A stretch of DNA of 64,000 nt, taken from contig JAFZPM010000039.1 in assembly GCA_017550335.1 (NCBI GenBank), positions 1 to 64,000 of the forward strand, in the 5' to 3' direction. This document shows, piece by piece, positions 16,319 to 27,900 of the stretch. The position numbers were made by a program, and so were the translations under genes. The DNA is from Paludibacteraceae bacterium. Lineage in GTDB: Bacteria; Bacteroidota; Bacteroidia; Bacteroidales; Paludibacteraceae. The notes beneath the pieces were generated by a model. The model saw nothing but the letters and a program-made list of their open reading frames with translations. It ran no database searches and was not told the DNA's origin. Position 1 is the stretch's first letter; each line of letters opens with the position of its first letter.

Positions 16319-17818
16319 TTATTTCTCAAATCTTACCTTGAACTCAACGCGGCGGTTCTTAGCGCGACCAGCCTTTGTCTTGTTGTCAGCTACTGGTTGG
16401 TCTTGTCCGAAGCCTGCGGAGCTCAAACGAGCTGCCTCTACGCCCTTGCCTTCCAAGTAAGCCTTAACGGCAGCCGCACGATCCTCGGAGAGTTTTTGGT
16501 TCTTCTCTGCCTTTCCTACGTTGTCAGTGTGACCGTTGATGGAGAGCTTGTAAGATGGGTTCTCCTTCATGATCTTAACCACGTCGTCCAAGATCTTGTT
16601 GGAAGACTTCTTGATCTTAGCGGAACCAGTCTCGAACTCGATACCGTTCAAAGCTTTCTCGAAGACTTTCTTAACCTCTTCCTTGATCTCAGGACATCCC
16701 TTGTTCTCCTTTACACCGGCAACATCTGGACAAACGTCCTCGAAGTCAGCGACACCGTCACCGTCAGTATCCTTAGGGCAACCCTTCTCGTCAACCATGC
16801 CGTTTGCTACGTTTGCGCCAGCTGGAGTGTCAGGGCACTCGTCTTTGTAATCAGGTACACCGTCACCGTCGGAATCCTTAGGGCAACCCTTCTCGTCAAC
16901 GCCCTTAGCCAATTCCTCAGCCGTGTTGTCAGGGCACTCGTCTTGGTAGTTAGCGACACCGTCACCGTCATTATCCTTAGGACAACCAGTAGAGTCGATA
17001 CCACCGCTACGCTCGTCAACCGTGTTGAACGGACATTTATCCAAGTAATCAGGATACCCATCCTCGTCGGAATCCTTAGGACAACCCTTCTCGTTCACGC
17101 CCTTTGAAATCTCCTCAGGAGTGTTGTCTGGACACTCGTCCTTGCTGTTCTCTACACCATCGTTGTCTCTATCTTTGTTGAGGCAGAAGCTGTAGACGAT
17201 ACCCAAGTTGTGCAAGAGATGTTGGTCAGCGTAGTTTCCACATTCTCTGTTATCTGGTTTGTCACCGTTTCCGATTGGGTAACCATAGGTTGCGAAATAA
17301 CGGATGGAGAATGCGTCGTTGATTCTCAAGTCGCATCCGAGACCACCACCCAATGCGAAGCTGATGGCTTTGTTGTCGTCAGTTGTTGTTTCGTAGCTGT
17401 TATCGTCCTTGTCAAGGCCGTAGATAGCTCTTGCGCCCAAAGAGATGAATGCGAATGGGTGAAGAAGACTCTCTTTGAATTTATCGCCGTAGAGGAATTT
17501 GTACTTTCCTTGGATAGCACCGAATCCCAAACCTGCCTTGAATTCACCGTCTGTTGGGTTGAAGTCACCACCTTTGGTTCCGTAACGTCCCCACAGTGCG
17601 TGAACGCCAACGTCGAATCTATTGTTCAAGTAACGTTCAACCGAGAAAGAAGCTGAACCATAAAAGTCGCTTGCTGGGTGGAAGAAGTGGCTTCCCCAAT
17701 CGTTCGCGGCTTCTACTTTACCTCCATAGAGACCCACGCTCCATGGCCTTTCATTGCTTTGCGCCGCCACTGATAGAGTGGTTAAAGCGGCACAGACGAA
17801 TACGAAAATTTTTTTCAT
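16319..17818 (-). CDS. OmpA-family outer-membrane protein with thrombospondin type 3 repeats
   Basis: A 499-aa protein of OprF-like architecture. It has a signal peptide (MKKIFVFVCAALTTLSVAAQ) and an eight-stranded barrel (about 25-215). Five calcium-binding TSP3 motifs follow (DRDNDGVENSKDECPD, DSDEDGYPDYLDKCP, DNDGDGVANYQDECPD, DSDGDGVPDYKDECPD, DTDGDGVADFEDVCPD; about 220-375). The C-terminal OmpA domain has INGHTDNVGKAEKNQKLSEDRA and ends NRRVEFKV. It links outer membrane and peptidoglycan and is usually abundant in Bacteroidota. A TATATTTG promoter box lies 60 nt upstream and a strong terminator follows, so it is monocistronic. Confidence 0.93.
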   Translation of the reverse strand: MKKIFVFVCAALTTLSVAAQSNERPWSVGLYGGKVEAANDWGSHFFHPASDFYGSASFSVERYLNNRFDVGVHALWGRYGTKGGDFNPTDGEFKAGLGFGAIQGKYKFLYGDKFKESLLHPFAFISLGARAIYGLDKDDNSYETTTDDNKAISFALGGGLGCDLRINDAFSIRYFATYGYPIGNGDKPDNRECGNYADQHLLHNLGIVYSFCLNKDRDNDGVENSKDECPDNTPEEISKGVNEKGCPKDSDEDGYPDYLDKCPFNTVDERSGGIDSTGCPKDNDGDGVANYQDECPDNTAEELAKGVDEKGCPKDSDGDGVPDYKDECPDTPAGANVANGMVDEKGCPKDTDGDGVADFEDVCPDVAGVKENKGCPEIKEEVKKVFEKALNGIEFETGSAKIKKSSNKILDDVVKIMKENPSYKLSINGHTDNVGKAEKNQKLSEDRAAAVKAYLEGKGVEAARLSSAGFGQDQPVADNKTKAGRAKNRRVEFKVRFEK

Positions 17819-17878
17819 CTTTGAAAAATTAGTTATGTTTTAATAATTTATTTGAATTTTATTTTTTACAACTTTATG

Positions 17879-17886
17879 CAAATATA
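17879..17886 (-). promoter_or_regulatory. Promoter -7 box of the OmpA/TSP3 gene
   Basis: On the minus strand TATATTTG is an exact TAnnTTTG match; predicted start about 17872, giving a 5' leader of about 54 nt. The -33 box is weak. Confidence 0.5.
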
Positions 17887-17980
17887 GTCTAAATTATGTA
17901 AATGAAACTAAAATTGGAAAGATATTTTTTGCGCAATCGTCGATTTTATTATGTCCACGAGGCGTGTTTCCACCTCGTGG

Positions 17981-18973
17981 TTAATTTCTGTAATAACGTG
18001 TGTATTTTTTTTTGCTTCTTCCGTAGTTGGCGTAGCATCCTTTCCCTTTTTCACGGATTTTGAATTCTATCCCTATCTCGTGTGTGCCATAGTTGCCGTG
18101 CCTCAGGTTGGAGAAGTTATAGTCGTAGGAGTAGTATGCTTGGAAGAACCCGAATGCGAATCCTGCCAGGAATCCCACCTCGTTGGGTAGTTTGTAGGTG
18201 GCTCCCACGTAGAACAGGTCTGCCGGCATGTTGTCGTACTCTGTGATGTAATAGTAGTAGAGCGACAATTGGTGTTTCATCACATCCTTGGACCCTGTCT
18301 GTTCGTCTCCGTTGTAGTAGTAGATGGCGTAGGCGGGGGATAACCTCCACCACTCCGATGACTGCATGTTGTAGTTCATGAATCCGTAGAAGGTCCTGTT
18401 CATGGTGACCTCATCCGTTCCTTTCAGCAGGTGCATGGCGGAAGCGCCGAATTCGAAGTTTTGGAGCAGTATTTCGAAACCTGCGTCGACATCGGCCGCG
18501 TTTCCCTTCTCCAGGCATTCGACCACCTTGGCGATGTTCTGGCTGTCGTATCGGCTGTCGTTGACGATTTCGTTCGAGTTATAGCCCTTGTTCATCATTC
18601 CGGCGGATGCTCCGAGGTTCAGGTAGGAGTCGTCTCCGATGGGTATGCAGAAGGAGTAGGTCACCTTGGGGTTGATCATGTGCTGGTAACCGATCTTGTC
18701 GGCCAGGATGTTGATCCCCACTTGGGAGTGGGCCCCGAGGAAGAAGTATTTCCCTGAGAAGAACAGGTCCTTGGGCATACCGTCCATCTTCACCCATTGC
18801 AGTCTGCCTCCGAGTTGGATGGTCGAGTACTGCAGTTCCGGGATATAGGCGGGGTTGAAGAAACTATATTGCAGCTGCTTGCTCGTGAAGAAGGGCATCT
18901 CCTGTGCGGATAGTCCCGTCATCATGAGTAGGGTGGCTATGGTACATATAATCCGTCTTTTCATGTTCATCAT
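17981..18973 (-). CDS. PorP/SprF-like type IX secretion outer-membrane protein
   Basis: About 330 aa with a signal peptide (MKRRIICTIATLLMMTGLSAQ) and a barrel-like body with the PorP/SprF signature: FFNPAYIPELQ near the start, GINILADKIGYQHMINPKVTYSFCIPIGDDSYLNLGASAGMMNKGYN, and YVGATYKLPNEVGFLAGFAFGFFQAYYSYDYNFSNL near the end. SprF-type proteins sit in the outer membrane and are needed for surface delivery of one partner type B T9SS substrate. The start ATG overlaps the stop of the giant gene upstream (ATGATG; alternative start 18964), so the two are translationally coupled. This is strong evidence that they work as a pair. Confidence 0.9.
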   Translation of the reverse strand: MMNMKRRIICTIATLLMMTGLSAQEMPFFTSKQLQYSFFNPAYIPELQYSTIQLGGRLQWVKMDGMPKDLFFSGKYFFLGAHSQVGINILADKIGYQHMINPKVTYSFCIPIGDDSYLNLGASAGMMNKGYNSNEIVNDSRYDSQNIAKVVECLEKGNAADVDAGFEILLQNFEFGASAMHLLKGTDEVTMNRTFYGFMNYNMQSSEWWRLSPAYAIYYYNGDEQTGSKDVMKHQLSLYYYYITEYDNMPADLFYVGATYKLPNEVGFLAGFAFGFFQAYYSYDYNFSNLRHGNYGTHEIGIEFKIREKGKGCYANYGRSKKKYTRYYRN

Positions 18974-21900
18974 CTTACAACTGTTATGTATCCTGTCCGT
19001 ATTTTCTTTTCTCCTTTTTCGAAGTAGGTGAGCGAGTAGAAGTAGGTGTCTTCCGAAACAGGCTCTCCCTTGTAGGAGCCATCCCATCCGTTTCCTTGAT
19101 AGATGAGCGTTCCTACTCTGTCGTATATCTGAACGTCATAGTTCTCCATGAAGATGTAGGATCCGTCTGCGATCATGGTGTTCGGCACGAAGATGAATGG
19201 ATCGATCTTGAGGATGGTGCTGGTGCTCTTCCTACAACCGTATTGGTGCTCCACGATCAGTTCGACAGGGATGTCCCTTCTGCTGTGGATGAGCGTGTCG
19301 TTGTAGACGTGGGCGACCTCGTTGCTGGTTGAATCGATCCATGTCCGTCCGTCTCCGAAGCTCCAAGTGAACTTGTAGAGGTCGCTTCCGTCAGGGGTCG
19401 TGGTCTCCTTGAATTCCACCTCTTTGACGTCGTCGCTCAGCGCATACTCGGTGTCATCGATGGTGCTGAAGGCGATGATAGGGTCTTCGAGGTATGCCAC
19501 ACTGACACTGATGGTCTTCGTCGCAGGACATCCATTCTCATCGATTCCGGATACCTGTATTCTCCTGTCAACATCCGCGATGAAACGGATGTTCCTGTCC
19601 GTCAAGAGTGTGTCGCCCAGGTTCCATCTGATGTCGGTGAGCGCGTCCTCCACACTGAGGATGACGAGGGAGTCCCTACAGCTGGTCTGATTGCCCGTGA
19701 TGGTGAGATCCTTGTGAGGGAATGCGTCCACGGTGAACAATACGGTGTCCATACACCCTAATTCCTTTTCCGTGGCGATGAGCATGAAGTCGCTCTTCTC
19801 GTAGATTGGCTCGTTATAGGTTGCCCCGGTCTTAGCCGTTCCGTCGGTGAGGTTCGTCCATTCGAACTCGCGTGCGTTTTCACCATGGGCGGTGAAGTTG
19901 GCGAGGCTACCGTAGCAGTAGGTGCTCTCCTGCTTCTCAACCTTCAGGTTGTCCACTTGGTGCATGTTGATGCTTATCGTGTGGTGTGCGGCGCATCCTT
20001 CGTCGTTGTGTACCGCCACCTCATACCGACCGGTCTTGCCTAGGTTTTGGTTGAGGTTGCTGTAGCGGATGTTGTCCGTGAGGTTCCATATCGTGTCGAT
20101 GTGCTCCGTCACGTTGTTCTTGCGCACGATGTCGTCGATTGTCACGATGTTCCTTGCGCAGGTGTCGAAGGTGAGTTCCCTTGGCTTCACTGCGTTGTGG
20201 AAGATCACCTCCACGCTGGTGTCGGCGTAGCAGTAGATGTTGTGGAACATGCTTCTTCCCTCCACGGAGAGGCTCCTTGAACCGGTCTCTTCGGAGGTCA
20301 ACGAGATGGATGGTGTCCTTTCTCCGTTGCTCCATTCGTATTGTTCCGCACCCTCGACGGTCAGGATGACTGTCTGGTCGGTGCAGGCGTCTCCACCTCC
20401 TGCGATGCTCAGGACGATTGGCTGGTTCACGTTGATGATGAGTGACGCCGTGTCTTGGCATACGTTCATGCTATCGGAGAAGTAAGCGAAGTAGGTGTTG
20501 CTTTTGTTCACGTTCTCAGCGTCGAAGCTTTGTCCGTCGTTGCTCTTGAAGGTGACGCTGTATTTCGGTGTTCCGCCCATATAGCTGCTTTGGGCGAATT
20601 GGTTCAGGTCTACCTTTTCTCCGTAGCAGATCGCTGTGTCTTTGTCTATCGCATGGATGGCCGGATAGATGGTCACCATCGCGGAGTCAGCCTCGCTCAC
20701 GCATCCGTTCACTTCGTGGATCTGTCGAACCTGGAAGAGCTTCTGGGTGGCGATGTCCGTGGCGATGATCGCCTTGTCGGTGTCTTGTTTTGAAGGGTAG
20801 ACGGAGAGGTCTTCCCACAAGAGCCTTACATCGGCGGTGTTGATTTTCCCTTCCAATGTGTGGTCGCCCGTGTTTTGACAGAAGTTCTGGTCTGCGATGT
20901 TCGGACGGATCGGTTGTTTGTTGAAGGTGAGTTGAACCACGCCTGTAGACTGGCAGGTGAGTCCGTCGTCTTCGTATTGGAAGGTGATTCGGTATTGTCC
21001 ACCTTCTGCGATGGCTTCCGCTTCGGATGTTTTGTCCGTAGCCGAACCGTTTTGCATGAGTTCGTAAGCGATTGCGCTGATGTCGTTCGTGTGGCCCTCA
21101 GCCGTTCCTGCCTTCTCGCTGAGCTGGATCAGGTTGATCGTGTTCGGCTCGCAGGTCGTGGAGTCCTTCAGGCTTACGCGGATTTGTGGAAGTACTGTCA
21201 CGTCGATTGCCGCCTTGCCGCTGGAGCACTGTGTCTTCAGGTTCTTTTGGTATACGTAGTAGCGAGTCTCTCCGTTGTCCTTGATAGGGGTGTGTGCCTC
21301 AATGCCTGTGTTGAAGAGCGTGTCACCCTGTTCGTTGGTCCATATCAAACCTAACGTTTCGCCCTCCTTCTCTATTTTCTTCAGGGTCAATGGTTGATCA
21401 ACCTCTGCGGTGTCTTGGCAGAAGCGGAATGTCGTGTCGGATAACGTGGTAGGGTTCTCGTTGACCGTGATGGCGACATCGATGCTGTCTTGGCAGAAGA
21501 GCGATCCGATCTTCTTCTCTCCGACAAGGCGGAAGTTCTCGGTCTGTTTTACATCTTTTGCGTAAGGGAAGGTGGCTCCGGTCGCATTGTCTCCGTTCTC
21601 CCTGAACCAAGTGTAGGTGTCCGCACGGGTCGCGATGAGGTCAGCCACTTCGTCGCCCTGGCAGATGAGGGTACTTCCCTCTGTCGCTATGGCGAGCGAA
21701 TCGTAGACGATCACTTCCGTGGTATCCATTCTTTCGCAACGGGAGATGGCTTCGGTCGCTTTGGTCACGTACTTTCCTGATGCTCCGATGATGGTTGGGT
21801 CCGAGATGCTGGAGAGGTTACCTGACTCGTTCACCTTGTAGTAGGAGATGACTTTCTCCTCAGGGCTACCGAAGTAGGCGGCTTCCGCTTTCTCCTTCAG

Positions 21901-24900
21901 GTCTACGGTGGTGGCGTAGCAAGCTTCCATGAGTCCGATTGGCTGGAATCCGATGCTTTCCCTCACGTCGAAGTCGAAAGTGTCCGGTTCACTGAGACAT
22001 CTTGTCTTCAGATCGATGGCGAATAGATTGTAACGTGTCTTTCCGTATTGGGTAGTGGAGAGTGTCAACGTGTCGGATGTAGTCTCTCCGTTGGCGTTCT
22101 TCCATACGAAGGATTGGTTCATGCTGTTGACTCCCGTCTTCTTGGCGGTGAGTTTCACGTCGCCGATGCCTTGGCATAGGATCGTGTCGCCGATGAGTTG
22201 TGGCACTCCAGGTTGCTGGTGGAACTGGATGGAGATGGTCTTGCTTGCGTCGCAATGCTTGTCATCCGTGTAGTATACCTCGTATAGACCGCTCTCGCTG
22301 ATGGCTGTCTCGTTGCTGATGACGGTTCCGTTCAGCTCTGTGCGGACGTAGGTCGGTTGTGTTCCGCCACTGATGCTCTTGGCGAGGTTCGTGATCAGGT
22401 CGTAGGTGAATGGTTGGCAGATCGTGTCTGGGTTGTCCAAACCGATGGTGATCTGCGGGTTCACGTGGACGGTGACGTTGCTGCGAGGGCTGACGCATCC
22501 TGTGTTCCGATTGGTGGTCTCCACCTCAAACTTGAAGGCGGTGGACTTTGTCTTCTCCACTTGGATGGTCTCCTCGTTGGAGAAGAGCGTGCTGTCGTTT
22601 TGGTACCATTGGATGCTGTAACTGCTGATGTCGTTGCTGCTACGTCCTAAGTTGATCGACTCCGTGCTCGTGGCGCTGGTGTCCTGACAGATGGAGATGA
22701 CCGTGTCGGCGAGCCTTGCAGGGTTCACGTTGACTGTTATCTTCTTGCTGACAGTGTCGGCGCAGGTGGTTCCGTTCAACTTCTCTATCAGGATGAAGGT
22801 GGTGTCCTTCATGATCTCCTTGTAAGTGAAGGAAGCCGTGGTGTTGAGCGTCTTCTCATCTCCTTCTAGTTTCCATGCGTAGGAAACTGGACGCTCGTCT
22901 CCGACTGCCTCCAATTTCACGTCGTTGCCTTCACAGAGAACATCTTCTCCTTGGATGGTGAAGGTTGGTAATTGGTGGTAGATGAGCTTCAATGAGTTGC
23001 TTGCCGTACATTTGGACTGGTCATCCTCTATTGTGAATTGGTAGAGGGAGGTGTCTTGCTTGGTGCGGGTCACTTTGCTCAGTTCGTTTTCTCCGATGAC
23101 ATACCCATTCTCGGTTGCGTTGAAGATCAATGTCGTGTTTGGCGTTTGGTTGACCGCGAAGGAGGCCATCGCCTGCTCGTAGAGGTTGATCTCTTCTCCT
23201 GCACAGAGTTCCATCGTTCCGTTGTCGCCTAGAGGAGAAACCTTGATCGCATCCTTTACGACAACGATGATGGTGTCGTCCTCACTGTAACAACCTGTCA
23301 GGACGTTCTTGCTGAATGCGATGTACTGGGAGGTCGGTGGAGTGCTTGGTATGTCTATCGTGTCTCCGGATAGGGTGGACTTGTGGTCGCCCCAGAAGAT
23401 GGAGGTGGTCCGTTTGTCGTTGCTGTGGGAAGCAGTCAGATGCAGTTGCCCGTTGCTTTGGCAGAAGTAGATGGTATCTAACCCGTTCTCGATGATAGGG
23501 GTGGACGGCTTCTGGTTGATGGTGACATAGACCGAATCGGAGGCGGAGCATACTCCGTCGACCACGGTGTAGGTGTAGAGCACGCTGTCGATGTTGTCGG
23601 TGTACTCTATCTGGCTAGCCTCCGCATCACTGATGGCGGTCTGCGCACCGTTGATGACCTTCCCGTAGGTGATGTCGCAGCTACCGATGTTGGTGATGTT
23701 AGTGGTGGTCGATGCGGTGAGGTAATCCGTCACCTTTCCCTTGAAGTCGATGACCTCAGGTTGGCAGACCGCAGGAATATCCTCCATGTCCAGTTTGATG
23801 GCTTTGTTGACCACGAACGGTACGACGGTATCCTTGTAGCAACCTGTGATCTTGTTGTACTGACGGATGGTGTACTTAACGGTGCGTGACTTGGCATTCA
23901 CGGTCATCGTGTCAGTGTTGATTGGGTTGGCGATGGAGTCGCCCTTCTCGTCGAACCATTGGATGGCGAGTTCGGCCAACGGGTTAGTGGCTGTCTCGTT
24001 CCTGGTCACAGGGATCAGGTGAGTGCCGGAGAGTTGGCAGAAGGTGTCGCTGAGCACGGTGGCTGCGACTGGAATCTCACGCACGTCCATGGAGACCATG
24101 AGGGAGTCGTAGCAGGTGAGCCCGACAGCAGGGAAGGCCTCCGTTGCCTTGAGGTAAATGGATTCGCTTTGCTCTGAATTGAATCGGGTAGGGTCGTTGA
24201 TGAGCCTGCCGTCCGTCTCCCTGAACCACTCGTATTGGTAACCTCTGTTCGGGGTTGGCAGGGCGGTGTCTTGGAATTGACATACGGTGATCGGATCGAT
24301 CGGGTCGATGACTGGCAATCCATGGAATACGATGGTGGCGGTATCGGTGAGGCCACAACCGCTGACGTAGTCCTTGATTTGGATGAGGTAGCGGGTCGTG
24401 TCGGTCTCGTTCTTCGCCTTCGTGGAGGCTATTTTCTGCGAGATCGCTTGGCTGGCCGGAGTGACACCGTTCAGTTTGAAGATGTCGAAACGGATGTCTT
24501 GTCTGTCGTTCTTCTTGTTCTTGTCTATTTGATCCTGAACCATTTGAATCAGGTCGATGGAGTCACGGAAGCAGAGGTCTTGTGTGCCGACTGCGGTGTA
24601 CTCGATAGGGAAGGAGATGACGGCGTGGATCGTGTCGATGTCACTGGTACATCCCGTGCTATCGTTCTTGGTGAATGCCATGTAGTTGCCGTAGTTGGCG
24701 TTGATCTCAAGTTCGTCGCCCGTGATGGTGGAGGTGTACTCGCCCCAATAGATTTGGGTCGGGTACTTCGATTCGTTCTTGTTCTCCGTGTGGAGGATGA
24801 TCGGAGCATCGTCCTGGCAGAAGTAGATGGTATCCTTGCCGCCCTCGATGATAGGCATGAGCGGCTTCTTGTTGATGGTGACGTATACCGAATCGGAAGC

Positions 24901-27900
24901 GGAGCATACTCCGTCGACCACATTGTAAGTGTAGAGTACGCTGTCCTTGTCGTTGGTGTACTCTATCTGGCTAGCCTCCGCATCACTGATGGCGGTCTGC
25001 GCACCGTTGACGATCTTTCCGTAGGTGATGTCGCAATTGCCGATGTTGGAGAGGTTGGTGGTCGTCGATGCGGTGAGGTAATCCGTCACCTTGCCCTTGA
25101 AGTCGATGACGTCAGGCTGGCAGACCGCAGGTATATCCTCCATGTTCAGCTTGATGGCTTTGTTGACCACGAATGGTACGGTGGTATCCATGTAACATCC
25201 AGTGACCTTGTTGTACTGACGGATGGTGTATTTGATGGTGCGTGACTTAGCGTTCACGGTCATCGTGTCAGTGTTGATCGGGTTGGCGATGGAGTCGCCC
25301 TTCTCGTCGAACCATTGGATAGAGAGGTCAGCCATTGGGTTGGCGGCCGTCTCGTTGCGTGTCACAGGGATCAGGTGTGTGCCGGAGAATTGGCAGAAGG
25401 TGTCGCTGAGCACGGTGGCTGCGACTGGAATCTCACGCACGTCCATGGAGACCATGAGGGAGTCGTAGCAAGCGAGTCCGACGGCAGGGAAGGTCTCCGT
25501 TGCCTTGAGGTAAATGGATTCGCTCTGCTCCGAGTTGAATCGGGTAGGGTCGTTGATGAGCCTGCCGTCAGATTCCCTGAACCACTCGTATTGGTAACCT
25601 CTGTTCGGGGTTGGCAGGGCGGTGTCTTGGAATTGACATACGGTGATTGGATCGATCGGGTCGATGACCGGCAATCCGTGGAATATGATGGTGGCCGTGT
25701 CTTGGAGTTGGCAACCGCTGACGTAATCCTTGATTTGGATGAGATAGCGGGTCGTGTCAGTCTCGTTCTTCGCCTTCGTGGAGGCTATTTTTTGTGAAAC
25801 AGCCTGACTGGCTGGGGTGACACCGTTCAGTCTAAAGATGTTGAAGCGGATATCCCGTTTGCCGTTTTTCGTGTTCTTATCCACTTGCTCCTTGACCATT
25901 TGAATCAGGTCGATGGAGTCACGGAAGCAGAGGTCATGCGTGCCGATCGAAGAGAATTCGATAGGGAAGGAGATGACCGCATGGATCGTGTCGATGTCGC
26001 TGACGCAACCGGTCTTCTCGTTCTTGGTGAAGGCCATGTAGTTGCCGTAGTTGGCGTTGATCTCAAGCTCGTCGCCCGTGACGGTGGAGGTGTACTCGCC
26101 CCAGTAGATCTGGGTCTGGTACTTCGATTCGTTCTTGTTTTCCGCATGGAGGATGATTGGAGCATCGTCCTGGCAGAAGTAGATGGTGTCTTTGCTACCT
26201 TCGATGATAGGCACAACCGGCTTTTTGTTGATGGTGACGAAGACAGAGTCGGAAGCGGAACATACGTTGTCCGCATCTGTCACGGTGTAGGCGTAGAGCA
26301 CGCTGTCCTTGTCTGCGACATATGCCAGTTGGTTCGCTTCAGCCTCGCTGATGAGGGAGGACGATCCGTTGAGGACTCTGCTGTATTGGAATTGCAGTCC
26401 TGCCGTATTGGCGAAGTGGGTGGAACCGATGTTCTTTGTGATGTAATCCTCCACAGACATGGCGAGGGATACGACATCCGGTTCGCAGACCGCTGGCAAA
26501 TCAGGCATGTTCAGCACAGGTGTTTGCTTGAGGATCACGTAGATGGACGTGTCCTTGAAACAAGAGGTGCTGGTGTTGGTCTGCCTTACTGTATATTTCA
26601 GTCTCTTTGTGAGGTCATTCATGACGATTGTGTCGGTCACGATAGGGTTGTTGATTGAATCGCCCTCAGGAGAGAACCATTGCAGTTTCAGGTGCGCCGC
26701 CGTGTTGTACGTGTCGTTGGACGGTTGTATGGTGACGTTGATCTTCTTGTCAGGATTGTTTTGGCAGAAGGCCGTATCGTTGGTGAGCGCGTTGGCAGGA
26801 GTAGGGTAGACGGTCACGTCCACGTCGAAGGTGTCCGCACATCCCGTAGCCTTATTAACCTCCGTTAAGGTGATGGTCTCGTCGGAGGTGAGAGAGAGTA
26901 GGGTCGGCACGCCTTCGATTCTATCACCGGCGTTTCTCTTCCATATGTAGTTGTTTTCCGCTTCAGTCGGTGTAGGAAGGGTTATGGTGACACCTTGGCA
27001 AGCTTGCAGATGGTCTGGCACTATCGCGTTCGGCAGTCCATGGAATATGATGGTGGCGGTGTCTCTCATCTCGCAACCACTGACGGTGTCGGATATGCTG
27101 ATGAGGTAGCGGGTCGTGTCGCTCTCATGTCTGCTTTTGCTTGACGTCACATTCCCTGTTATCTCGATTCCTCTTGCCGTACCGTTCAGGAGGTATATGT
27201 TGTGCTTGATGCCGTCTTTGGCGATCACTCTGTCGTTGTGTTTCAGAAGCCTTTTTACGGTGTCATGCATGGAGACGGTCTCCCCGAAACAAAACTCTTT
27301 CGTTCCGAATGCCTTGTAGTTGATCGTGTTGGAAACCTTCACGGTGATTTCGATGGCGTCTCCGACGCATTGCGTGACGGTGTCTCTTTGGTATACCGCA
27401 TAGGATGCGTTGATATCTCCTCTGGTGATGACCGTGTCGTTTGGCGACCATTCGATTTTCGTGTCCACGTCGTTAATGTCGATGGAGGCGTTGATTCGTT
27501 GGGTCAGGTTTACGGTGTCTCCGTTGGCGCAGAGGTAGACCGTCGTGTCTTCGTTCATCTGAGGGAGATTAGGCTTCGGATTGATGATCGCATCCACAGG
27601 GACCTTCGCTCCTTCGCAGAATGTCTTGGTGTTGGTGAGGGAGACGTAGTACAGGTTGTTCCCTCTCGCCTTCGTATACTTGCCCGCCACTTTCGTAAAG
27701 ACGAAGGCGGTGTCCGTTTCCGCGATGATGTTCTTGTCTTTGTCGAAGTAGTTGAGCAAGAGAGGCTCGGTACCGTTGTATTGCACGTAGTTCTTGACTT
27801 GTACGCTATCGTCTCCTTGGCAGAGCACGATGTCGTCCACTTTCGGCAGAGCCCTTACGGAATCGTTGACGACGATTTCCACGTTTTTCCATGGACCCTT

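Noticed and set aside
24235..26658. Plus-strand open frames opposite the giant surface gene
   Set aside because: Repeated Val/Asp-rich translations mirror the 1,356-bp coding repeats; no start signals or domains.
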